Positions 11,322 to 21,310 of a stretch of 64,000 nt of DNA are shown here, piece after piece. The translations under genes and the position numbers were made by a program. Below the pieces are notes generated by a model that ran no database searches, was not told the DNA's origin, and saw only the letters and a list, made by a program, of their open reading frames with translations. Origin of the DNA: Petrosia ficiformis. Taxonomy: Eukaryota; Porifera; Demospongiae; Haplosclerida; Petrosiidae. Position 1 is the first letter of the stretch. Each line of letters opens with the position of its first letter. The stretch spans positions 26,029,466 through 26,093,465 of the forward strand of contig OX345636.1 in the NCBI GenBank assembly GCA_947044365.1, in the 5' to 3' direction.

Positions 11322-11322
11322 T
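11287..11322. repeat. (CTTT)n tract
   Basis: About nine TTTC/CTTT units directly after the tRNA-like sequence; possibly the tail of a SINE-like element. Confidence 0.9.
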
Positions 11323-11671
11323 TGATAATATCATGTATTTGTTTACAGTATATTGTATGTACAATATACATAATTGAATGTAAGGCTATTTCATAAGGAA
11401 AGGAAAGAGATGGATCAGGAGAAAATGCAGGGGAGTGGTCAGTTTGAAATAGGTGGAGCTTTGGGTAGGGCTAATGGAATCACCACTCTATTATTTTCCT
11501 GGGGACAATACTGTTGTGTACATGTATAATATCCCAGAATCAAATAGGATGATTTTCTTAAATTTTGAAACAAACTTTGGGAATGATTTCATATACTTTA
11601 CTTTTTTGTGGGTTAGATTCTCAGCTGTTTAATTATAACATGAAGCATAAATTTAATCTGCATATTACACT

Positions 11672-11763
11672 AACCACTTCCATATAACCGTACATAAGCA
11701 CTTACACCACTATACAGCAAAATACAAAGAGCTGTACGTATGTTGGGTTATATGGAAGTGGTT
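11672..11763. repeat. Foldback repeat, ACCACTTCCATATAACC family
   Basis: AACCACTTCCATATAACCGT and GGGTTATATGGAAGTGGTT form inverted arms around a 32-bp loop. The same arms occur in the much tighter palindrome at 48468-48645. Confidence 0.75.
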
Positions 11764-13504
11764 TGTTTAATTTTGGGTCCTATGTTAGTCTCCCAACCTT
11801 GTTCAGATGCTTTTTGGGTTACATTTTTTGAAGAAACATGTACATGTACATGTAAAGTGCATGTATGTTTGAACTCATGATATAGCGTCAAAATTAGAAT
11901 GTGCTGACTTATTATGTGATGTACATGTACATGTACATGTAGTGTATACATTGTAGTTTAATGTCACAAGGAGCTAATACATGGGTATACTGTAAATAAT
12001 GAAACCTCCATGGATTGAAACATATACAAACAGAATTGGAAGGATAATTATATGAAAATGGTTCAGGCAAAAAGATTGTTTGTACATGTAGTTCCAAACT
12101 AAAGAGGGTACTTGTACCTGCTATTTGCCAACTTCTTATCTTTAAAGGATCACCAAGAGTAGCTATCAAACTAGCTGATTTTCCACGTGGTACTCCAAAC
12201 TCTGTCAGCTTCTCGTGCCTCGTGCCACAGATGAATTAGATCATTACAATACTCACCCTGTGTAAAATGAATAAAAGGATATTGTGAACACATAAATCTA
12301 TCATTCTATAAAATATGTGTTTGAATCGGTCTAAATATGACTTGTTACATGAATATAAAAATGGGTACCAGGTCATAGTTGCACAATAACTTGTAAAAAT
12401 ATCAACAAAGCCAAAGTGGCTCCTATATACATGTATGATATACATGTACATGTACATGTACACGTAACATAATTTATCTTCAACTACATGTAACAATTAA
12501 TTAGATGATAAAAGTGATATAGATAATGAGAATACTCTTATGTGCATAATCATACACATGACACTCGTATGTACATGTACATGAATACATGTATGTACAG
12601 TATACACTACATGCACGTATTATTATTGTATATGTACACTTAAGCCTAGTGCTGACTTTGACGGATGTATGTGTAATTAATGTGTGTGTGTGTGTGATAA
12701 AAGTTACAATTGTTATTGTTAACCATTGTTTCTCTTTGATATCAAGTTTAGTATGCTTCTTGTACAAAATGACTAAATAATGACTAAGCATTTGATTTTG
12801 AACCATAAATCTGATATTCCCTGAGCCAATCACATATACACAATGTATAATGAGTATTAACTTTAGTGTTGTTTTGGTTGGGGTATTATATTTTAGTTTT
12901 AGTTTAGTTTTAGTTTTAAAATGTGAAAGTAGTTTTAGTTAGTTTTGTAGATCAATTATAAGATGGTAACAGAGGAATTATTCATTGGTTGCAGGTAGAG
13001 GTAGATACTTGTGCAAAGTTGTAACCCTCCAACTCATACTTGCTGTGAGCAAATAGATATTTCATGCTTCTAAGGTGAGCAATCATCAGTAGACAACCCA
13101 GACACACAGCTCAAGGGGAACTGTACTGGGTACAGATCCATGGGAACCCTCTACTCCAAAAGTAGCCTGAGAACCCAGTGTCTAAAGATAGACACTACTG
13201 TGTGCTGTATGAATGCGTGGCAGTGCCAGGTGGTCCACATACCACAGTAGAGGTGGTAGATGAGTAAATAATAGCATACTGTAAATATCCAAAACAGCAA
13301 AATCCAATTCCCAGAGCCTCTATAGGGTGGGCCATGGATACTCAGTGCAATCTCTGACAAAGAGCTAATGGGAGTATCCAAGAGCAGAGTCCCCTCGGGG
13401 TGCTAATGGCTAACTGTATTCAAGATATGAGTCTAAATATCTATTACTGAAGAAATAAAGCAGCCTAAGATGTTGCAAGCAAGAAAAGCGATCATAAAAT
13501 GTTG
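11764..13504. other. Intergenic; simple repeats
   Basis: ACATGTACATGT runs occur near 11838, 11920, 12443 and 12570. A TTTTAGTTTTAGTTTAG tract (12890-12960) is related to ones at 3415-3480 and 15830-16000. From 13080 to 13440 the base composition is more balanced, but every frame is broken. No product is recognised. Confidence 0.45.
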
Positions 13505-14201
13505 AAGTTAAGAAACCTGAAGGCCTTTTACAGGATTTAAAAGTACTCAGAAAGGGTTGGAGTGATATACATAGAGAAGCAAAACGTGTTGTTGAATCAA
13601 TGGAAATTAATCCTAACCTACCAGTGAAACAAAAGCATAAGCAAATTTTTTGAATGAAGCTGAAATTCCACAGCCTTCCACATCCCTTGTATAATCTTCA
13701 GAGGAAACTGATTTTCGTCCAAACATTTTCTACAACTTGATGGATAACGTAATCTCTGGTATTACAGAAAGATTTACAGCAGTGAGACACATTAACAGCC
13801 TTTTCTCATTTTTATGGAATTACTGAGGAAAGACAGCTCACAGCTGCTGCGGAAAAGTTCATTACCCATTACGACAATAATGTATCAAATGCACTTGTTG
13901 AGGAGTGTCTACTGTTGAAAAGTAATTTAATGAGCCATCATATAGTCCTTTTGATTTACTCAACAAAAATCATGAACTTAAGCTCGAAAACCTTCTCCCT
14001 CATTTATCCATCTCCATGCACATTTTTTGTACACCACCAGTCACAGTTGCAGAGGGTAAAAGATCGCTTAGCAGACTCAAATTAATTGAAAATTACTTGA
14101 GGTCAACAATGTGCCAAGAACATTTGCAAGGGTTGGCCATATTGAGTAATAAAAATAAAATTGCCAGAAAAGTTAATTTAAAGGTAATGATCAAACTCTG
14201 A
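13505..14201 (+). pseudogene. Dead hAT-family transposase (TTF/ZMYM-like type)
   Basis: Pieces in shifting frames rebuild the C-terminal half of a hAT transposase. Near 13520 is GWSDIHREAKRVVESMEINP, then FYNLMDNVISGITERFTAVR (about 13735), then the dimerisation region HLSISMHIFCTPPVTVAEGK followed by RSLSRLKLIENYLRSTM (about 14000-14110). The family norm there is LPVTVASAERSFSKLKLIK; here AE-GKR replaces AERSF. At least four frame changes or stops separate the pieces, so it is not functional. The DNA-binding N-terminus and terminal repeats were not found. Confidence 0.8.
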
Positions 14202-14307
14202 ACCATTTGCTTGACTTGATATATAATATATATATATATATATGTACCGTATATGTATAAACTGAGACCACTCTATGAGGGGAAAAGTGAAAAACTAAAT
14301 CTATTTC

Positions 14308-14580
14308 CAGGAAAAATAATCTGTCACAGATATCAAGACTGGGCTCCCGATGAAGACTTTGACCAACGAGAAAAGCCAGTTTGTGAGCATACCAACATGG
14401 AGAGGAACACGAACCGTTCCAGGTCAATTGTGATTCAAATGAGTTAGCTTGTTGTAAGCACGTCTTTGCATATGATCTGGTTTGAATCCAGTGCTTATCT
14501 GCCACAACATTATAATGAGTAGGTGCAACAGTACCCTGACGAACATGTTGACTCACAAGAAAAAAGTCATACCATCCTTT
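14308..14580 (-). pseudogene. piwi-like: Piwi C-terminus fragment (end of PIWI domain), inverted
   Basis: On the minus strand the frame reads GWYDFFLVSQHVRQGTVAPT, then HYNVV, and later YAHKLAFLVGQSLHREPSLD followed by ICDRLFFL. This is the last part of a Piwi-clade Argonaute, including the histidine of PTHYNV that completes the DDH slicer triad. The segment between (about HWIQTRSYAKTCLQQANSFE) is poorly conserved, and further residues after LFFL run into repeat sequence. Only about 90 residues remain, so it is a fragment. It abuts, head to head, the plus-strand fragment that should precede it. Confidence 0.85.
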
Positions 14581-14581
14581 T

Positions 14582-14693
14582 ATGTACCTACTTTGGATGT
14601 TATAGTTGTGCAAAAGAGGATATCCACACGTATTTTTGGTCAGGGACCTCAAGGATATCAAAACCCTCCTCCAGGGACTGTCCTGGATCATAC
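14582..14693 (+). pseudogene. piwi-like: Piwi fragment preceding the one above, opposite strand
   Basis: The plus strand reads PTLDVIVVQKRISTRIFGQG followed by PQGYQNPPPGTVLDHT. In Piwi proteins VQKR...NPPPGTV(V/L)D comes immediately before DFFLVSQ. Here the DFFLVSQ piece lies on the other strand, starting at 14580. The two exon-like pieces are therefore in inverted relative order, and no Piwi protein can be made from this locus. Confidence 0.85.
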
Positions 14694-14961
14694 TATTTAG
14701 CTCAAACTTTGAACCATTTGCTTGACTTGATATATATATATATATATATGTACTGTATATGTATAAACTGAGACCACTCTATGAGGTGAAAAGTGAAAAA
14801 CTAAATCTATTTACAGGAAAAATAATCTGTCACAGATATCAAGACTGGGCTCCCAATGTACAAAAGAGGATATTTTTGGTCAGGGACCTCAAGAATATCA
14901 AAACCCTCCTCCAGGGACTGTCCTGGATCATACTATTTAGCTCAAACTCTGAACCATTTGC

Positions 14962-14969
14962 TTGACTTG

Positions 14970-15024
<55 letters not shown>
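14962..15024. repeat. (TA)n microsatellite
   Basis: More than 25 TA units at the end of the tandem duplication. Confidence 0.95.
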
Positions 15025-15028
<4 letters not shown>

Positions 15029-15126
15029 CGTTGTGAAGGACCAGTTGACTACTTCAATAACTCTTACATGTATGTGCTATTTGGCAGTCGGCCGTCAAAA
15101 TTAATCAAGAGGGAGACAACCGAGTC

Positions 15127-15444
15127 ATGGAGCAATTAGCAGCCGCATTAACTGAGCTTGCTCGATTTCAGCAGGAGCAGCAATGCCGACTAGAGGAGAG
15201 TCAGAGGCAGCAAGAAGAACAATGACAACAGGACGAAGAGCAGAGGAGGCAGCAGTATGAAGCGTATCAGGAGCAAGTTAGGATCATGAACGAACAACAT
15301 GTGGAGCAGATGGGAGTGATGAGAGAAGTGTTGAAGACGGATCGAAACACAACAAATACAGCACACTTGAAAATGACACCGTACCAGGAGAATGAAGATA
15401 TTCAAGACTTTCTCGAAGCATTTGAAGGGATTATGAAAATCTAG
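15127..15444 (+). pseudogene. LTR-retrotransposon gag-like N-terminal fragment
   Basis: The frame opens MEQLAAALTELARFQQEQQC and continues as a Gln/Glu-rich coiled coil. It then reads LKMTPYQENEDIQDFLEAFE and GIMKI before a stop. The motif of a tolerable tract followed by xxxDDIxxFLxxFE is typical of the gag N-terminus of Gypsy-type elements and of SCAN-like relatives. One in-frame TGA lies at 15223-15225. No capsid zinc knuckle, protease or reverse transcriptase follows; the frame is cut at 15444 by a dispersed repeat. Confidence 0.65.
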
Positions 15445-16239
15445 GAGGTTTGTACACCCCACTTATAGCATAAATATGACTATTTTTTATGGTGTACTAG
15501 AATGACCAATTGTAATTGTGGATGTTTTCTATATTGCCACAATAAAAATAGATTAATATGTAAAGTCTGTTCACATTCATAATGTCCTCAAAATTATGAT
15601 GTGATGACTTTATATGTACTATAATGTATAGTTTAATGTCATAAGGTTAATACATGATTATACTGTAACTCAATAACGAAGTGATGGATTGAAATTTTAC
15701 ATACACAAAAAATATGAAAATGGTGCAGCTAAAAAGATTATTGGTCATTCTAAACTAAAGTTATGAACATTTTTCTGAGGGCAGGCGAATGTGAATGACC
15801 TTTAGTGTGGTTTATATATAATAATAATAACCACTTTTAGTTATAGTTAATTAAGGTTTAGTTAACTAACTAAAACTACCCATTCCCATTATTGGCCATT
15901 TTAAAATCGTAGTTATCACAGTAAATTGCGATTTAGTTATAGTTTTAGTTAACTGAAAGTCATAATGCCTTAATAAAAGTGATTTTAGTTATAGTTAAAC
16001 AACACTAGTATACACCACTAGGAAATAGATATACGTAGACTGATTTTTTTAATTTTTCTCTACAATATATTTTAGGTGTTAAACACGGTATAGTACTGTT
16101 ATGTCAACTAGACCACTTCCGACTCTCAGCCTTCAACTACTCATTGTACAGCTTTACATGCATACATACATTGTATTACAGATACAGTAGTTAATATTCC
16201 TGTATCAAGCACCACATAATATACTTACTGTATTTAATA
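15445..16239. other. Intergenic; dispersed repeat fragments
   Basis: This stretch contains the GTTTGTACACCCCACTTATAG element (as at 5590) and TTTTAGTTATAGTTAA tracts. A segment from about 15985 (AACAACACTAGTATACACCA) matches 1000-1180. No gene is supported. Confidence 0.5.
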
Positions 16240-16870
16240 ATTAAATTTAGGGACTGTAACTTGACTTGATGTACAGTCCCTACCAAAAATTCTAGCAAAT
16301 AATAGACTACATTGTTAACAACTAACAACTTTAGCTGGGGCTTTATACTCCATGGGTTGGTAGGGGTATTGTGGGTTTGCTTTTTAATTACATTTGTGAC
16401 CGAATTTGCGAAAATCAGGCTTATGGGATAATTATTAATTTTGAGATACAAGAGAAAATAGACAGTTATGGCTTACTTGGGTGATCACTGTTTCACTACA
16501 TAAAAAGCTTCATTAACATCTTACCTATTCACTCATACCTTCAGAGAAGTTTGGAGACATCTCTGTGCTTCGCTAGCCACTCCTAAAAAAGTTTTTAGTC
16601 ATTACGTTTAATGATTAAATAATTGATTTAATTGCATTTCAAAAGGAAGGATCTGTGACTACAACGATTTAATCCCCCACTGTAGCTTTGTCTTTTGTGT
16701 GATTGGGATGTATCATATATCATTCTGGAGCTAATTGAATACTCTATTCAGGTAATACAAAAAATTAATTTTCAAAATTTATCCCATAAGCCTGATTTTC
16801 GCGAATTCAGTCACATTTATAGACACTTGTGGGTGCTATATATAGTGCAGGGAGCCATGATGTCACAAAT
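16240..16870 (+). repeat. Dispersed repeat R1, copy interrupted by a MITE
   Basis: The R1 sequence stops at TTTTTAATTACATT (16394) and resumes at TATAGACACTTGTGGGTGC (16818). In the uninterrupted copies at 1380, 5430 and 36600 these two ends are continuous. Confidence 0.9.
16395..16815. mobile_element. 421-bp MITE nested in R1, TGTGAC...GTCACA ends
   Basis: TGTGACCGAATTTGCGAAAA and its continuation to GGCTTATGGGATAA pair with TTATCCCATAAGCC... through GTCACA at the right end: about 37-bp TIRs with few mismatches. The insertion boundary is known from empty R1 copies. A 5' portion of the same element is at 49066-49336. The target duplication is at most a few T/A bases and could not be settled. 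Confidence 0.9.
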
Positions 16871-17110
16871 TAAGTAGGTGTTATATCTATAATGAGTGGA
16901 TGGTAGCTTTGAAGCAATGATTAATTAACTTAACATACGAAATTTCAAAGTTTGTATACCCCCATTTTGGCTATTACTTTTAATTAATTAAATAGCTTGT
17001 ATTATGATAAATATGAGAAAACTGTGTAAAAATATTCACTTATTGTACAATTGGCTGTGACAACATAAACAAAACAAATAGAAATGTCAAGTGATATGTA
17101 CATGTACTTA

Positions 17111-17715
17111 GTCTCGCGTAACCAGACCCAACCTACGAAGGAAGGGTCTGGGGATAAGCCTACATACACTTCGTTCAAGTACCACCTGGACGTTGGGTGT
17201 AAAACTCCTTAACAGATACGTTAAGTCCACTCCCTTCATTCAATCAACGTGCGTGTTATCTGTAAGTGTGATGTTAGTAGAGGTACAGCGAAGGCTAAAA
17301 GATTGAAATTGTACGGAGACAGTGCGGAAGCCACTAGAGAAAGGTTGGAATTATTCCTTTATCAAGAACTGTATTTATTGTAGGAGAAAACAAATTTCAG
17401 TAGAGAGAGTTGGCTATGCCACAAGTGTAAGAATCAAATTGATAACTATTTCGAGCTAATTCAGGAGATCAACACGAAGAGAGAACATTTAGTGACGAAG
17501 TTGCAGAGTTTGGCTGCTCTTGCTGAACCAATAGGTAGAAAGAGATCGCACTCTCCAGCGCCATAATAGTTTCACACGTGTAAACGTATGAATATAATTA
17601 GTTTACTTCATGAATATCATTAAGTAATCATGACCACTTAAAAGTACTTGAACGAAGTGTATGTAGGCTTGTCCCCAGACCCTTCTTTCATAGGTTGGGT
17701 CTGGCTACGCTAGAC
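17111..17715. mobile_element. MITE, GTCT...AGAC family, 605 bp, with coding cargo
   Basis: The ends GTCTCGCGTAACCAGACCCA and TGGGTCTGGCTACGCTAGAC start inverted arms of about 70 bp running to CACTTCGTTCAAGTA, flanked by TA. The interior is almost filled by one protein-like frame, described separately. No transposase motif is seen. Confidence 0.85.
17225..17566 (+). pseudogene. Protein-coding fragment inside the MITE (cysteine-paired, helical)
   Basis: One frame is open from 17225 to a TAA at 17564, apart from a single TAG at 17381. It reads INVRVICKCDVSRGTAKAKR, then LKLYGDSAEATRERLELFLY, then after the stop EKTNFSRESWLCHKCKNQID, and ends with GRKRSHSPAP. The C-x-C and C-x2-C pairs about 65 residues apart suggest a zinc-binding domain of the kind found at the N-terminus of some animal nuclear proteins; that is inference. 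It could be captured host sequence or a remnant of the parent element. Confidence 0.6.
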
Positions 17716-18669
17716 TAATATGTACTAATATCATTCTTTACAGTACATTTTAATATTAGGTATAATTATAATGCAAGAAGTACCTCTTACCTACGGGCCT
17801 CAGGTTATATACATGTACATATTATATGACTTTTGACATAAGTAGGTTTGTAATATATGCCCTGTAGTTTATGGATGTAAACAATATTTATAGTATGGCC
17901 AAAAAGCTTCAGGAAATATAATTATTAGTTAATAAAATAACATCATGCCCACTTGTCCATTATCAGGCTTTGTTTACAAATGCCTGATATTGGCTAAGGA
18001 AATGAATATTTCAATTCAAAAACCACTATTTATTGGTACTGATTGATTGTTTTAACCATGGTTATGTGAGTTCATTTGCTTAATGGTGCTTTTATATAAA
18101 GTATTAATAGTGAGAGCCAAAATTATCATAATTACTTCCAATGAAAAATACAATTACGGGGCGGTGTACCACTTTCCATTATAAACATGTTTATTACAGA
18201 TTGTTGTCCATTAGCAACATAATAATAATTGTCCATTATAAACATGATATGTGTAAGGTGGATGTAAAACATGAAACTGATATAATCAAACTAATTGGTC
18301 ACTCTGCTACGAAGGTTTTGTCAGTCAGTCTTACATCATTACTATATGACTCTACCAGACATATTATTAATCACTACAAAGCAATCAATTGTAAGGATAC
18401 ATTTTCTCTTGTTTAGTGCTACAACTACAAATGATATGGCTTGTTCAATCAAACACACTGGTAAACATGATAGCCTCTGATCAATTGTTTCAATCATTCA
18501 CAGCAAAATAATTATATTGAGGATGTGGCATGTTAAGTACGTGTCATGTGTCATATATAATATAATATACCGTAAATCATGAAATTTATGCGTGCATCTA
18601 ATTCGTACGTATTCGTGCAAGGTGTCTCAGAGCACATGAATTATATCACACGGGATTTTCCCATTATGT
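17716..18669. other. Intergenic, no recognised gene
   Basis: An ATG frame of 91 codons (18141-18416) contains an internal near-repeat of TTCCATTATAAACATG and no recognisable domain. I do not call it a gene. The motif TACCGTAAATCATG...ATTTATGCG near 18570 resembles an end of a pogo-like MITE. Confidence 0.4.
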
Positions 18670-19400
18670 AATTAACAGTGGCTGGGTTACCTGTGCTAGT
18701 ACAAACACCTATACAAGATAAAATGATGGCTAAGCTAGCTAACGACACAATAATACTTGACTGTTGTAAAATGTTAAATTCAGGGACATGAAGTGGTCAT
18801 GTCCCTCTCAAAAATTTGTTAAAGTTTCATCCAAAAACTCTAAGAATGCACAGGGAAATTGTGCACAGGTTGGCAGGGCCTTTATACTCTAAGGGGGTGT
18901 AAGGTTATTGTGGGTTTGCTTCTCAAGTACAGCATCCTTTATGAATGTAATTAAGTGTAGTATGCTAAATAGCCCAGTGAATAGAAATAGGAATGGTAAC
19001 AGGGCACAACTAATATAAATAGGGCAAAGCAAAACAGACCCTTCCTCCTACAAAATTTTGTGCATAGGTGGAGTTATACATTATTGAGTGACTTCGGGTT
19101 CTAAACCACTCCTTCCAATGAACAAGGTGCTTAGCAGGCATGGACACTTCAGCCACAGGAAGGAGGGAAAAAACCCTTCCAAAAATTATCACCCCTATAA
19201 TAAGGACATAAATATAAATGAATGAACATACATGTAGATAGATAGATGAATATTACTATTATCATTTGTTATCAAGTCTTCGGATATGGCTTCTTCTATC
19301 GACTGATCCAAACAATCCAAGAGGGTCACCACTTTCCTCAATAGAAATACAAGCTATTGAGAGAAAAGAGAGGAGATATAAACACTACACTACTACATGT
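18670..19400 (+). repeat. Left part of block B, duplicate of 6000-7260
   Basis: This stretch matches block A closely from GGGTTACCTGTGCTAGTAC to CACCCCTAT and again from AATACAAGCTATTGAGAG into the TATG microsatellite. The R4 element at 6531-6700 is absent here. Confidence 0.8.
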
Positions 19401-19409
19401 GTATATACA

Positions 19410-19590
19410 TAAGTATGTATGTATGTATGTATGTATGTATGTATGTATGTATGTATGTATGTATGTATGTATGTATGTATGGATGCATGTATGTATGTAT
19501 GTATGTGTGTATGGATGCATGCATGCATGTGTGTATCATAGTATGTATGTATGTACATGTATGTGTGTATGTACGTATGTATGTAAAATA
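19410..19590. repeat. (TATG)n microsatellite, block B
   Basis: A tract homologous to 7277-7500, with the same GGATGCATGCATGCATG interruptions and flanks. Confidence 0.95.
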
Positions 19591-19806
19591 GCCAAAATGG
19601 TTGTGCAGATATCTCGACTTTCGGAAATTATTTCCGACCGAAACTCGTATTTATCGTAATCTTGTGGGATGGGCTATTCAATGAATTCAGCAAAAAAAAT
19701 AAAAATTGAGAGTGACACCCACGCAATTAGCTTGCAACATATCATACCCATACTAGATACATGTACTTTGACTATACTAACACAGTTCCTCACTTCTTCA
19801 TCTTCA

Positions 19807-20522
<716 letters not shown>

Positions 20523-20643
20523 AGGTATTTTAATTTATTTTTCATGAGGTTGTGAGTATGTCAAGGTGGGACAATGTCAATTTACGGTTGATTGTTACTG
20601 TTATTTTAAAAAGGGTTTAAAATGTGAGTTTTTGTAAAGGATC

Positions 20644-20965
20644 ATTAGGTCATAAACATCTACATCAATTGCTTTTAGCAAAATGGTGAGTTAATGTAAC
20701 CTGATGTTTCAGCTATAAATAAAGTTATCTTATCTGAAAGGAACTTACAGAACATTATTAGTTGATGTTTTTAAGTCTGGTATAAAACATTTTTCAGATA
20801 CCACACATTGTAATGTTTTAGGGTAGGTCTGATTACATGGTTACATGTTTTGTTCTTTGAAACACACACGAGGGGCTTAGATGTGTTCATTTTTTAAGTA
20901 TTAGTTGTTTTTACACATTGAAGAGGCAACAATAGCACGTACAATATTGCAATAAACCCCTTAAT
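20644..20965 (+). repeat. About 310-bp direct duplicate of 23459-23765
   Basis: AGGTCATAAACATCTACATC through ACAATATTGCAATAAACCCC recurs at 23459-23765 with small differences, including a short deletion after TTTCAG in the second copy. Both contain CAAAATGGTGAGT and TTTCAG, resembling a first exon donor and an acceptor, but no frame continues. Confidence 0.85.
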
Positions 20966-21058
20966 GGAACTAGCATGAAATACATGTATAGCATGAAATA
21001 CATGTATAGACATAAAATACATGTACCAACAGTGAGCCAGCCATCAGTATATGATCTA

Positions 21059-21268
21059 GTCTAGCATAGCCAGATGCCTACTACAAAGGAAGGATCAGGT
21101 CAACCCACTGTACTATATAGCGTTCGTCAACAGTTTAGCCAGATATTTGGCTATTTTAGTGGGCAACCAACCGCTAATAATTTCATAATCAAAATAAGTA
21201 TATTCATAACTATACTTAGCCAGCTGTATGAATTCAATTACCAGTTTGCCAGATACTTGACACTCTAG
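21059..21268. mobile_element. Truncated GTCT-family MITE
   Basis: The left end GTCTAGCATAGCCAGATGCC matches 8437 and 22436. The right inverted arm is missing; the sequence passes into CACTCTAGACGAATG, as inside the 8437 copy. Confidence 0.7.
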
Positions 21269-21310
21269 ACGAATGATAGTATGTATGTATGTATTTATGT
21301 GTGTACTTAC

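Larger units (their letters stand above)
14190..14995 (+). repeat. Tandem duplication carrying the Piwi fragments
   Basis: A unit starting CTGAACCATTTGCTTGACTTG, followed by (TA)n, recurs at about 14702 and 14943. Copy 1 (14190-14701) is full length. Copy 2 (14702-14942) has an internal deletion that fuses GACTGGGCTCCC directly to the segment GTACAAAAGAGGATATTTTT. The copies are otherwise nearly identical, so duplication was recent relative to decay of the coding parts. Confidence 0.85.

Noticed and set aside
14191..14691. One continuous 166-aa minus-strand protein
   Set aside because: Only the part at 14308-14580 is Piwi-like. The N-terminal piece is the antisense of the plus-strand Piwi fragment and the C-terminal piece is repeat.
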